Source: Nocardia aurea (GTDB taxonomy: Bacteria > Actinomycetota > Actinomycetes > Mycobacteriales > Mycobacteriaceae). Taken from it: a stretch of DNA of 64,000 nt. The DNA is taken from assembly GCF_003123685.1 (NCBI RefSeq), contig NZ_QCYJ01000137.1, forward strand, positions 1 through 64,000. Reading direction: 5' to 3'. The notes under the pieces are model-generated. The model was not told the origin of the DNA and made no database searches. It saw nothing but the letters and a program-made list of their open reading frames with translations. Positions 16,243 to 24,652 of the stretch are shown here, in pieces (the stretch's first letter is position 1; each line of letters opens with the position of its first letter). The translations under genes were made by a program, and so were the position numbers.

Positions 16243-17052
16243 ATGCCCCTTCATTTCGAACAGAACGACCGGGTCGTCACCCTCACCATCGACCGGGAAC
16301 GCACACTCAACGCACTCGACTATCCGACGATCGACGCGCTGCTCGCCCACCTGCACCGTATCGAGTCCGATGACACGGTCAGGGCCGTGATCGTGACGGG
16401 AGCCGGAAGCAGGGCGTTCAGCGCGGGCGCGGATATCGCGTCGCTGGCGGGCAGTATCGCGGGCGGGCCGGAGCGCGCGCTGCGCGAGATCGTGGAGCGG
16501 GGACACGCGCTGACCCGTCGGATCGAGGAATTTCCCAAGCCGGTGATCGTCGCGGTCAACGGTCTCGCCTACGGCGGAGGTTGTGAGATCACCGAAGCCG
16601 CTCCGCTCGCGATCGCCGCCGAGCACGCGAGTTTCGCCAAACCCGAGATTTCCCTGGGCTTTCCACCGCCGTTCGGCGGATCACAGCGACTGCCGCGTCA
16701 CATCGGACGCAAACGCGGCCTCGAGATGATCCTGACCGGTGACCCGATCTCGGCCACCCGCGCCGTCGAGATCGGGCTCGTCAATTCCGTCGTACCCGCC
16801 GACGAACTTCTCCACGCCGCCCACGACCTGGCCGCCCGGATCATCCGCCACGCGCCGACGGCGGTGGCAGCCTGCCTGCGTGCGGTCACCCGCGGTATCG
16901 ATCTACCGATCCACGAGGGTCTCGCGGTCGAAGCGGCGTGCTTCGCCGCCACCGTGCATACCGACGGCGTGCGCACGGGCCTGCGGGGATTCCTGGAGCG
17001 CACGACAAGCCTCGCCTATTCCGACGAAGATCGCGCCGACCTGCCGAAGTGA
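16243..17052 (+). CDS. Enoyl-CoA hydratase/isomerase (crotonase) family
   Basis: A 269-residue crotonase-fold enzyme; the usual reaction is hydration of trans-2-enoyl-CoA in beta-oxidation. Oxyanion-hole strands are FSAGADIASLAG and VNGLAYGGGCE. Both catalytic glutamates of enoyl-CoA hydratase are in place: Glu115 (GGGCE) and Glu135 (AKPEISLGF), the latter followed by PPPFGGSQRLPRHIG. It is therefore likely active. The ATG at 16243 has GGAG 8 nt upstream, so I prefer it over 16210. It is divergent from a MocR-type regulator with an intervening palindrome, so it is probably that regulator's target. Confidence 0.88.
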   Translation: MPLHFEQNDRVVTLTIDRERTLNALDYPTIDALLAHLHRIESDDTVRAVIVTGAGSRAFSAGADIASLAGSIAGGPERALREIVERGHALTRRIEEFPKPVIVAVNGLAYGGGCEITEAAPLAIAAEHASFAKPEISLGFPPPFGGSQRLPRHIGRKRGLEMILTGDPISATRAVEIGLVNSVVPADELLHAAHDLAARIIRHAPTAVAACLRAVTRGIDLPIHEGLAVEAACFAATVHTDGVRTGLRGFLERTTSLAYSDEDRADLPK

Positions 17053-17185
17053 TTGATAACGCGACAACCGTTGGGACACAACGATACCCGGATCTATCGA
17101 CACCGACGGATCTTGTTCGTCCCGTCCAACGCACCGATCAGCGATCCTGCGGATCCTGGACGCGTCGCCGGAATCCGACCGGCGT

Positions 17186-18472
17186 TCACGCGAGGACGCT
17201 GGAGTCCGGCTTCCTCGGTGCCGCTTCCTCGAGTTCCGCGATCAGGTCACCCGCCTGCGCGTCACGCCGGATGATCTCGCCCAGTCGTGCCGCCGCCGTC
17301 GCGTATTCCGGATTCGACAACAGACCCTGAACCGCGGTGGCGATCTTTCCCGGAGACGCTTTGCGAGACAATGTGATTCCGGCACCGCGCAGGCTGATTC
17401 GGATCGCGTTGTCGGCTTGGTCCCGGCCGTGCGGGAGCGCCAGCACCGGGACACCCGCGGCCAGAGCCCGAACGGCGGTGCCGTGACCGGCGTGCGTGAT
17501 GACCGCGCTCGCGTGCGAGAGGACCTGTGAATGCGGTGCCACCGCAACGACTTCGACATTGCCGGGAGACTTCAAGTCCGTGGGATCGATGGCGGGTCCC
17601 GTGGTGAGGTACCCGCGGACCGGTAGCTCCGCGAGTGCGTCGATCACCCGCTGGAGGCAACTCGTCTGATCCTGAAATGTCGACGACAGGGCCACCAGGA
17701 CCAGCGGACCGTCCCCGGCGGGCGGCGACCAGGTTTCGGTCGTCGCCCATGCCGGGTCATCGAGGACGGCGCCGACGTACCGGACGTGCGCGGGCATCCG
17801 CGCGGGGAAGTCGAATTCCGCCGAGGTGAGGACGAGGTGCTTTCTCGCCAGGTGCACCTGATCGAAGAATTCCTCGACCGGCGGCAGCCCGTACGAGCTC
17901 CGCAGCGCGTTCAGCTCCGGCACTCCCTTGTTCCATTGCCGAAGCACCATCGTCCGGAGGGCCAGATCCCGCAGCCTGGTGATCGGCCCCTTCGCCGGAC
18001 GCAGGCCGAGCCCCGAAGGCGGCATTCCCGGCACGGGGAGCAGGTAGGTGTTCGGAAAGGGCACGTCGAACGGCACGCCGCGCGCCTGCGCCGCCACCAT
18101 CGCGCCTATGGCGAAGAACGAACAGACCGCGAGATCGGGATTCACCGCGTCCAAGGCCTCGGTCATATCCCGCGCGTATCCCGGTGCGGGACCGGCGAAC
18201 TGCTGATCGAGGAGCATGCGGAACAACGCGAACGGATCGGCGCATTCCCAATCCCGGTAGCGGACGTCCTCGGGTCGACACGAGGCGCTGTTGGGGGCCG
18301 CGCGCCAGGGCCGATAGGTGGCCCCCGTGGCGTGCACGTCCGCTGACATCGACTCGTCGGCGAGCACCGTCACACGATGTCCGCGCTCGACGAGACGGCG
18401 CACCATGCCGAGTTCGGGAGGGACGGTGCCGCCCCCGTCGACGAGAGCGAAGAGGTATGTGCGCGAGTTCAT
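17186..18472 (-). CDS. MGT/UGT-type glycosyltransferase
   Basis: A 428-residue GT-B glycosyltransferase of the UDP-glucuronosyl/macrolide type (family GT1). The N-terminal acceptor domain begins MNSRTYLFALVDGGGTVPPELGMVRRLVERGH; the C-terminal donor domain has the signature HAGHGTAVRALAAGVPVLALPHGRDQADNA near residues 330-360, with the D-Q pair that contacts the sugar. Such enzymes glycosylate small lipophilic molecules, including macrolides, rifamycins and sterols. It starts at the ATG at 18472, inside the stop codon of the TetR gene (ATGA overlap), so the pair forms an operon. Regulation by an inducing small molecule, and hence a detoxifying role, is inference. Confidence 0.88.
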   Translation of the reverse strand: MNSRTYLFALVDGGGTVPPELGMVRRLVERGHRVTVLADESMSADVHATGATYRPWRAAPNSASCRPEDVRYRDWECADPFALFRMLLDQQFAGPAPGYARDMTEALDAVNPDLAVCSFFAIGAMVAAQARGVPFDVPFPNTYLLPVPGMPPSGLGLRPAKGPITRLRDLALRTMVLRQWNKGVPELNALRSSYGLPPVEEFFDQVHLARKHLVLTSAEFDFPARMPAHVRYVGAVLDDPAWATTETWSPPAGDGPLVLVALSSTFQDQTSCLQRVIDALAELPVRGYLTTGPAIDPTDLKSPGNVEVVAVAPHSQVLSHASAVITHAGHGTAVRALAAGVPVLALPHGRDQADNAIRISLRGAGITLSRKASPGKIATAVQGLLSNPEYATAAARLGEIIRRDAQAGDLIAELEEAAPRKPDSSVLA

Positions 18473-19062
18473 TTCGGTATTCCCCTCAGGACGCCTACCA
18501 CCAGGTCGGCCATGGTCTTCTCGGTCTCGGCGCGGTCGCGTCCGAGGTCTCGTCGGAGCAGCTTCCACACGTAGACGTCGGTCGCCGCGTGCAGTGCGTC
18601 CAGTACGTGCTCGCGCTCCGGCGACTCGGTGGGCAGCCGGTCGCCGAACATCGCCGCCAGCCACGTCCGATGTCCGGCCCGCGCCACATCCATCTGGGCG
18701 GCCAACTCGGGAAAACGGTCCCCCGACATCGCCCAACGCACGTTGGCATCGCCGATCCGCTCGTACTCGGTGACCAGGGCTGCGATCGCGCCACCGATGT
18801 CACCCGGGCGTGCCGCGTTGCGCGCGTGGTCGGTCTGGGTCGCGAGCGCCTCCGCGACCCCGAGCACCACTCCGGCCTTGGACTCGAAGTGATTGAGCAC
18901 GGTCTGATGCGACACCCCGGACGCCTTGGCGACAGCCGCCAGGGTCACATCCTCGAACGCCTTCTCGAGGAAGAGTTCCTGTGCGGCAGCGAGGATTCGA
19001 GCGCGGGTGGCGATGGCGTTCTCCGCCCGCCCGGATTGGATGTAAGCACGTGTCGTTTTCAT
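18469..19062 (-). CDS. TetR regulator of glycosyltransferase operon
   Basis: A 197-residue TetR family repressor. The N-terminal helix-turn-helix covers ~residues 15-60: ATRARILAAAQELFLEKAFEDVTLAAVAKASGVSHQTVLNHFESKAGVV (positions 18867-19013), with the recognition helix around VSHQTVLNHF. The rest is the ligand-binding and dimer domain. The ATG at 19062 is chosen; a TTG at 19077 would add five residues. The start lies at the edge of a 15-bp-arm inverted repeat, so it is probably autoregulated, and it controls the glycosyltransferase that overlaps its stop codon. Confidence 0.88.
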   Translation of the reverse strand: MKTTRAYIQSGRAENAIATRARILAAAQELFLEKAFEDVTLAAVAKASGVSHQTVLNHFESKAGVVLGVAEALATQTDHARNAARPGDIGGAIAALVTEYERIGDANVRWAMSGDRFPELAAQMDVARAGHRTWLAAMFGDRLPTESPEREHVLDALHAATDVYVWKLLRRDLGRDRAETEKTMADLVVGVLRGIPK

Positions 19063-19100
19063 TTGACTGCCACTCAACCATTTATTTGAGTAGCAGTCAA
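19063..19100. promoter_or_regulatory. Large inverted repeat at TetR-glycosyltransferase promoter
   Basis: Arms TTGACTGCCACTCAA and TTGAGTAGCAGTCAA (15 nt, one mismatch) with an 8-nt centre, immediately before the TetR start codon. The symmetry and position suggest the TetR operator. Confidence 0.7.
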
Positions 19101-19186
19101 GCGAAATTGGGGCAGCCTGGCCGCCGATCGGCGAGTCGGAGCGCTACGGCGCGTCGGCTACCCGTGACCTCGGTGGCGAGCGAGGG

Positions 19187-20410
19187 TCACGAGCGCACTC
19201 GGACCGGGACGGTGGCCCAGCCCGCGACGCTGGTCTCGCGCGTTCTGGTCAGTCCCGCGCGGTCCACCTCGAACTCGGGCATGAAGTCGAGCAGGGCGTC
19301 GAGGGCGATGCGCCCTTCGAGTCGGGCCAGCGCGGCACCGAGGCAGCTGTGGATTCCGTAGCCGAGGCCGAGGTTGTGCCCGCCGAAGCGTCGGGTGATG
19401 TCGAAGCGGTCGGCCTCGTCGAAGGCGCGTTCGTCGCGGTTCGCCGAGGCGAGCAGCATGAGGACGGCGCTGCCGCGTGGAATGGTCTGATCGTGGATGT
19501 CGACATCGCGCAGGGTGTAGCGCATGTCGTATTGCACCGGACCTTCGTAGCGAAGCAGTTCCTCGAAGGCGCCGGGGATCTTCGTGCGGTCTGCGCGCAT
19601 GGCCCGCCACTGGTCCTGATGTTCGGCGAAGATCACCGCGGCGCTGGCGATCACCTTCGCGACGGTCTCGGCGCCCGCACCCGCGAGCAACGACGCGAAG
19701 CCGAGTATTTCGCGATCGCTGAGCATGGTGGTCGTACCGTCCTCGCGTTCGACTTCCACCTGGGTCAGTCGCGAGATCATGTCGTCCTGCGGACTGGCCC
19801 GACGTTCGAGGATGAGCTGATGGTAGAACCGGGTCGCGGCGGCGATCGCCTCGCGCGATTCCGCTGTCGGCGCTCCGGAGCCGTCGGATCGTTCCATCGG
19901 AGCCGCGTGCCATTGCCGCAGTTGTTGCCTGCGCTCCGGCGGAACACCGAGCATCGTGGTGATGACCTCGATCGGGAACAGTGTCGAGAAGTCGGTGAAC
20001 ATGTCGAATTCGTGGCGGTCGACGCGGTCGAGGAAACCGTGCACGATCGTTCGGACCGTCGATTCCAGTCCGGAGATGGCGCGCGGGGTGAACACCTTGC
20101 TGACCAGTTTGCGCATCCGGGTGTGCTCGGGCGGGTCCATCATGATGATCATCGGGATGGTCTCGCTCGGCGGGCTCGGGTCGAGCACCATCTCGAGGGT
20201 GATGCCGCGTGCCGAGGAGTAGGTCTGGAAGTCTTTCATCGCCGGGGTGACGTCGTGATACCGCGACAGCGCCCAGAATCCGATCGTCGGGTTGTGGTAG
20301 ACGGGCTGTTCGTCGCGCAGGCGCCGGTAGATCGGATAGGGGTCGGCGAAGAAGCTCTCCGAGTGCGGATCGAACTCGAGAGCGTCATCGGAGGTCAGGG
20401 TGTGGGTCAT
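19187..20410 (-). CDS. Cytochrome P450
   Basis: A 407-residue soluble class I bacterial P450 monooxygenase; it needs a ferredoxin and reductase that are not encoded nearby. The I-helix motif is AGAGAET (243-249), ExxR is E284-LLR287 and the heme ligand is Cys356 in LGYGIHSCLG. The usually conserved Phe seven residues before the Cys is Leu349, a known but uncommon substitution that can tune the heme potential. The C-helix MMDPPEHTRMRKLVSKVFTPR is standard. It is divergent from a TetR gene, and an ordered TTAC/GTAA array lies between them. Substrate unknown; the overall look is CYP107/CYP125-like mycolata P450s, not resolved further. Confidence 0.9.
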   Translation of the reverse strand: MTHTLTSDDALEFDPHSESFFADPYPIYRRLRDEQPVYHNPTIGFWALSRYHDVTPAMKDFQTYSSARGITLEMVLDPSPPSETIPMIIMMDPPEHTRMRKLVSKVFTPRAISGLESTVRTIVHGFLDRVDRHEFDMFTDFSTLFPIEVITTMLGVPPERRQQLRQWHAAPMERSDGSGAPTAESREAIAAATRFYHQLILERRASPQDDMISRLTQVEVEREDGTTTMLSDREILGFASLLAGAGAETVAKVIASAAVIFAEHQDQWRAMRADRTKIPGAFEELLRYEGPVQYDMRYTLRDVDIHDQTIPRGSAVLMLLASANRDERAFDEADRFDITRRFGGHNLGLGYGIHSCLGAALARLEGRIALDALLDFMPEFEVDRAGLTRTRETSVAGWATVPVRVRS

Positions 20411-20456
20411 CTGGATCTCTTCACTGCTGTCAACGAGGCCGGCCGAGCAGCTGGCG

Positions 20457-20489
20457 TTACGAAAATTACGGAAGATGTAAAGGTTGTAA
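20457..20489. promoter_or_regulatory. Four half-site operator between P450 and TetR genes
   Basis: Ordered array TTAC-N5-TTAC-N7-GTAA-N5-GTAA, exactly symmetric about 20473, filling the space up to the GTG start of the TetR gene. The layout fits two TetR dimers bound side by side, repressing both divergent promoters. Confidence 0.7.
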
Positions 20490-20490
20490 G

Positions 20491-21039
20491 GTGAAATCGG
20501 ACAAAGCGCCCCAGATCGACTCGTCGGCGCGAACGCGGATCTTGGACGCGACCCACGAAGTGCTCGCTCGCCGGGGCCGCAGCAAACTGAACCTGTCCGA
20601 CGTCGCCGCGACCGCGAAGGTCTCGCGGCCCACGCTGTATCGGTTCTTCGCCTCCAAAGATCGACTACTCTCCGCGTTCGGCAGCTATGAGCTGGCAAAG
20701 ATCCAAGCGGATCTCGAGGCCGCGACAGAGGGCTTGACGGGGGCGGCGCGCTTGGACGCGGTACTCGCCTTCATCGTGCGGTTCCAATCCGAGGGCACGT
20801 ACTCGCTGAGTCGTCTGGTCGAGGTCGAGCCCGACTACGTCCTCGACGAGGTTGCGCGGGTGCTGCCGATCATGCGTCGATTCATCGAGGAACTTCTCGA
20901 CGGCGACGACGCACCTGTCATCGCCGCAACCATTGTGCGCGTCGCGGTTTCACACTATTTGATCGAGGGCGACGACAAAGTGAGCTTCCTCGGTCAATTG
21001 CGCCACGCGGCGGGCATTACACCTGCCTCCGGACAGTGA
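20491..21039 (+). CDS. TetR regulator (divergent from P450)
   Basis: A 182-residue TetR family regulator. The HTH occupies ~residues 12-58: ARTRILDATHEVLARRGRSKLNLSDVAATAKVSRPTLYRFFASKDRLL (positions 20527-20670), with recognition helix VSRPTLYRFF. The C-terminal domain is short and of no obvious subfamily. The start is a GTG at 20491 with no ribosome binding site, since the operator array runs right up to it, so the transcript may be leaderless. It very probably represses the divergent P450 and itself. Confidence 0.85.
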   Translation: MKSDKAPQIDSSARTRILDATHEVLARRGRSKLNLSDVAATAKVSRPTLYRFFASKDRLLSAFGSYELAKIQADLEAATEGLTGAARLDAVLAFIVRFQSEGTYSLSRLVEVEPDYVLDEVARVLPIMRRFIEELLDGDDAPVIAATIVRVAVSHYLIEGDDKVSFLGQLRHAAGITPASGQ

Positions 21040-21219
21040 GGCTTGCCGAGGACTCGACCATGTGGTGGGTCCACGCCGGATCTCGGTTTGCAATCCTTCT
21101 CGTCGTGCTCAGCGTCTCGAGTACCGGCCGGGTGACTGTCTGCCAGCGCAGCGTGACAGCCGCTCGCTTATGCTCGCCGGCATGCCACGCTGCCAGACAA
21201 CGTCCGATGGCCGAACCCG

Positions 21220-22173
21220 GTGAAAGCCGTTGTGTACGACCGCTACGGCGGCCCGGAGGTGCTGTCGACGGCCGAGATTCCGATCCCGTCGCCGGGGCCG
21301 AATCAGGTACTGGTCAAGGTTCACGCCACCTCGGTCAACCTTTCGGACTGGGAATGCCTACAGGGGACACCGCTGTATTCACGCATCGGTGGGCTGCGAA
21401 CGCCCGCGCGGCGAGTTCTCGGATCCGATATCGCCGGGACCGTAGAGGCCGTCGGTTCCGGTGTCACCCGATTCCGACCCGGCGATGAGGTCTACGGCGA
21501 CAATCTCGGCCTCAAAGGAGGTTTCGCCGAATACGCCCCGGCGCCCGAATCCGCGCTGGCACTCAAGCCGGAGTCGTTGACATTCGCGCAGGCGTCGACA
21601 TTGCCACAAGCCGCCGCGATCGCGCTACAGGGCACGGCGGGCGTCGGCGCGGGCAAGTCGATCCTGATCAACGGCGCCGGTGGTGGGTCGGGATCGTTCG
21701 CGATCCAACTCGCCAAGCACGCCGGAGCCCACGTCACCGCGGTGGACAACGCCGCCAAACTGGAGTTCATGCGCTCGCTCGGCGCGGACGAGGTGATCGA
21801 CTACCGCGCAACGGATTACACCCGATCCGGGCCCTACGACCTCGTGCTCGATCTCGTCGCGCATCGTTCGGTGTTCGCCTGTCGCAGGGCCCTCGTTCGC
21901 GGCGGCCGGTACCGCTGCGTAGGAGGCACGACGCGCGCACTGCTGCGAATTGCCACGGTCGGCGCACTCGCCGGAATGGTCACCGGCCGCCGTATGGGGG
22001 TGCTCGCGGTCGAGCTGGGACCCTCGCATTTCACCCCGCTCGCCGAACAGCACACCGCCGGGCGACTCGACATCCACATCGACCGCCGCTTCGCACTCGA
22101 CGACGCGCCCCGGGCGTTGTCCTACGTCGGCGAAGGGCACGCTCTCGGCAAAGTGGTGGTCGAGATCCGATAG
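21220..22173 (+). CDS. Zinc-independent MDR oxidoreductase (quinone reductase-like)
   Basis: A 317-residue medium-chain dehydrogenase/reductase of the NADPH:quinone oxidoreductase type. The N-terminal GroES-like domain starts MKAVVYDRYGGPEVL and contains LGSDIAGTVEAVGSGVTRFRPGDEVYG. The Rossmann domain carries ILINGAGGGSGSFAIQLAKHAGAHVTAV (G-x-G-x-x-G-like, ~147-175). The structural zinc cysteines and the catalytic zinc Cys/His/Cys set are absent, consistent with the zinc-free branch. It begins with a GTG at 21220. It follows the TetR gene on the same strand after 180 bp and could be part of the same response. Confidence 0.87.
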   Translation: MKAVVYDRYGGPEVLSTAEIPIPSPGPNQVLVKVHATSVNLSDWECLQGTPLYSRIGGLRTPARRVLGSDIAGTVEAVGSGVTRFRPGDEVYGDNLGLKGGFAEYAPAPESALALKPESLTFAQASTLPQAAAIALQGTAGVGAGKSILINGAGGGSGSFAIQLAKHAGAHVTAVDNAAKLEFMRSLGADEVIDYRATDYTRSGPYDLVLDLVAHRSVFACRRALVRGGRYRCVGGTTRALLRIATVGALAGMVTGRRMGVLAVELGPSHFTPLAEQHTAGRLDIHIDRRFALDDAPRALSYVGEGHALGKVVVEIR

Positions 22174-22410
22174 CGGGAAACTGTCACTCCCACCCTTGCT
22201 TTATACGTATACATCTACATATAGTGAGGATGACAGTGACGCGACCAACTACAGTTGCGTCGAGACCGGATACCACGGACCGACCCGACGTCGGCGCTCG
22301 TACGACCATGCCGTTCCGTGCATTCGTCGACGGGACGAGCGCCGCGCCCGAGCGGGCGCGCCGGATCGTGGCATCCGACCGAAGAACTCGGAAAGGACTC
22401 TCCCCCAACC

Positions 22411-24594
22411 ATGTTCGCTCGCCTGGGGCGCCTGGTCGTCCACCATCCCTGGAAGGTGATCGGCCTGTGGGTCGTCGCCATCATCGCCGTCGTGGCCGCG
22501 GCTCCGACCCTGACCTCCACCACCGACCAATCCGCCTTCCTGCCTTCGCATTACGAATCCATCCGGGCGCTGAACCTGCAGGAGAAGGCATTTCCGCAGG
22601 AATCCGCCGCGGCCGCGCTCGTGGTCTTCGTCCGCGAGGACGGCGCGCAACTGAGCGAGGCCGACACCGCGAAGGTCGCCGCGGTGAGCGCGGCACTGGA
22701 CGAGGCGAAGGTCGAGGGCGTCACCGGCATCCATCCGACCCCGCCCTCGGACAACCGCCTGGTCCAGATCGTCGCCGTGCAGATGGTCAAACAGACCAGC
22801 GCCTCCGACACCACACGCAGCGACGCGGTGAAGGAACTCCGCGCGAAGTTGCAGGACCAGGTCGGTGACGGCGATCTGAAGGCCGGTATCACCGGTCAGG
22901 CCGCACAGACCCTGGACCAGACCGAATCGGGCGAGAAGGGGCTGGCGATCGTCGCCATCGCCACCATTCTGCTGATCCTGGTCCTGCTGCTGGTCATCTT
23001 CCGCAGTCCGGTGATCGCGCTGCTGCCCATCATCGTCATCGGCGCGGTGTCGAGCACCGTGAACAGCCTGATCGCGGTGGTGGCCAAGGCATTCGACCTC
23101 GAGATCGACACCTCGGTGAATTCCATTCTGCTGGTGGTGCTGTTCGGCGTCGGCACCGACTACATCCTGTTCCTGATGTTCCGGTACCGGGAATTGCTAC
23201 GCGCGGGCGAAGATCCCAAGTCCGCCATGATCGGCGCCGTCGCCAAGGTCGGCGAGGCCATCACCTCCGCGGCCGCCGCGGTGATCATCGCCTTCATGGC
23301 ACTGGTGCTGTCGAGTCTGGGTATGTTCCGCGCGCTGGGTCCGGCACTGGCCATCGCCGTCGCGGTCGCGCTGATCGCGGGTCTCACGCTGGTCCCCGCG
23401 ATCGTGTCGCTGCTGGGCACCAAGGTGTTCTGGCCGTCGAAGGCATGGCGGGCCGAGCCGAAGGGCGCCCGCTTCGCCGCCGTCGGCGCGGCCATGGGAC
23501 GGCGACCGGCCGCTTTCGCGGCGATCTCCGGCGGGCTGCTCGTGGTCCTCGGCATCTTCGCGCTCGGGTTCAATCCGACCTTCGACCTGACCTCCGGCTC
23601 GACCTCGGACGCCTCCGAATCCGTCGTCTACAACCGCGAACTGCTGAAGGGACTGCCCGCGGGCGCCACCCAGCCCTCGGATGTGCTGCTGCAATCCGAG
23701 AACGGCGTGCTGACGACCGACCAACTCGCCACCTACCGGGCCGCGCTCGGACAGGTCGACGGCGTAGGCCAAGTGGGGCAGCCGCAACTGTCCACCGACG
23801 GCACCATCGCGAATTTCCAGGTGACCCTCAGCGACGCACCGGAATCCGATGCCGCGCTCGACACCGTCGCGGGTCCGCTGCGCGATGTCGCGCACGCCTC
23901 GGCTCCGCAGGGCACCACCGCGGTCGTGGGCGGTATCACGTCGATATTCGTCGACTTCAAGGACGCCATGAATCGCGACTACTCCATCGTCTTCCCGGTG
24001 GCCGCCGTCCTGATCATGATCGTGCTCGGCCTGCTGCTGCGCAGCCTGGTCGCGCCCTGGTACCTGATGGTCTCGGTCTTCCTCGGATTCGCCGCGACCC
24101 TCGGCGCGACGGTGCTGGTTTTCCAGCACATCCAAGGCGATTCGGGCCTGATCTTCACCCTGCCGCTGATCATGTACCTGTTCGTGGTGGCACTCGGCAC
24201 CGACTACAACATCCTCATGGTCGCCCGGCTCCGCGAGGAGGCACGCGAGGGCAACAGTCCGCGTGATTCGGCGGCGCTCGCGGTCCGGCACACCGGGCCG
24301 ACGGTGGCGGCGGCGGGCGTCATCCTCGCGGGCACCTTCGCCTCGATGATGCTGGCGGGCAACAGCACCCTGGCCCAGATGGGTTTCGCGATTTCGGTGG
24401 GCATCGCCATCGCCGCGTTCGTCATGGCGATGTTCTTCACCCCGGCGATCACCGCCCTGATCGGTGCGCGCGCGTGGTGGCCCGGGCACGGTGACCGGAC
24501 GAACCCGGGTCCGCGCGGTGAATCCGCCGATGTGGGAACACCGCCCGTCGCTACGGTCGATCAGGCGGGCGATACCGCCGTCCGGCGCGGATAG
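22411..24594 (+). CDS. MmpL/MMPL-type RND transporter
   Basis: A 727-residue membrane protein of the MMPL family, which moves lipids, siderophores or small molecules out of mycolata cells using proton flux. The topology is two repeats: one N-terminal helix (WKVIGLWVVAIIAVVAAAP), a ~160-residue extracytoplasmic loop, a five-helix bundle with VGTDYILFLMFRYREL, then a second helix, loop and bundle with LGTDYNILMVARLREE. The two GTDY motifs carry the Asp-Tyr pairs of proton relay. A short charged tail follows and there is no long cytoplasmic C-domain. The ATG at 22411 is used. An unusual ~185-nt AT-rich-promoter leader with a strong hairpin (22343-22360) precedes it. It ends at a shared terminator. 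Confidence 0.9.
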   Translation: MFARLGRLVVHHPWKVIGLWVVAIIAVVAAAPTLTSTTDQSAFLPSHYESIRALNLQEKAFPQESAAAALVVFVREDGAQLSEADTAKVAAVSAALDEAKVEGVTGIHPTPPSDNRLVQIVAVQMVKQTSASDTTRSDAVKELRAKLQDQVGDGDLKAGITGQAAQTLDQTESGEKGLAIVAIATILLILVLLLVIFRSPVIALLPIIVIGAVSSTVNSLIAVVAKAFDLEIDTSVNSILLVVLFGVGTDYILFLMFRYRELLRAGEDPKSAMIGAVAKVGEAITSAAAAVIIAFMALVLSSLGMFRALGPALAIAVAVALIAGLTLVPAIVSLLGTKVFWPSKAWRAEPKGARFAAVGAAMGRRPAAFAAISGGLLVVLGIFALGFNPTFDLTSGSTSDASESVVYNRELLKGLPAGATQPSDVLLQSENGVLTTDQLATYRAALGQVDGVGQVGQPQLSTDGTIANFQVTLSDAPESDAALDTVAGPLRDVAHASAPQGTTAVVGGITSIFVDFKDAMNRDYSIVFPVAAVLIMIVLGLLLRSLVAPWYLMVSVFLGFAATLGATVLVFQHIQGDSGLIFTLPLIMYLFVVALGTDYNILMVARLREEAREGNSPRDSAALAVRHTGPTVAAAGVILAGTFASMMLAGNSTLAQMGFAISVGIAIAAFVMAMFFTPAITALIGARAWWPGHGDRTNPGPRGESADVGTPPVATVDQAGDTAVRRG

Positions 24595-24607
24595 GACGAC
24601 AACGAAG

Positions 24608-24633
24608 GGTGCGTCCCCGATCGGGGACGCACC
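24608..24633. terminator. Perfect bidirectional terminator
   Basis: GGTGCGTCCCCGA directly followed by its reverse complement TCGGGGACGCACC, between the convergent ends of the MmpL (24594) and TetR (24653) genes. Confidence 0.8.
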
Positions 24634-24652
24634 GTTCGTCGGTTCCAGCTCA

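Noticed and set aside
17186..18736. Long form of the glycosyltransferase (516 residues)
   Set aside because: The extra N-terminus is the TetR gene read in another frame; the ATG at 18472 gives the family start.
19349..20494. 381-codon plus-strand open frame
   Set aside because: Antisense shadow of the P450 gene, which carries the heme, ExxR and I-helix motifs.
22224..22868. Open frame beginning with GTGAGGATG upstream of mmpL
   Set aside because: It overlaps the mmpL start by hundreds of bases out of frame and turns into an Arg-rich shadow; only the leader hairpin is kept.
23197..24489. 430-codon minus-strand open frame
   Set aside because: Antisense to the MmpL transporter, with a highly charged repetitive sequence and no domain.
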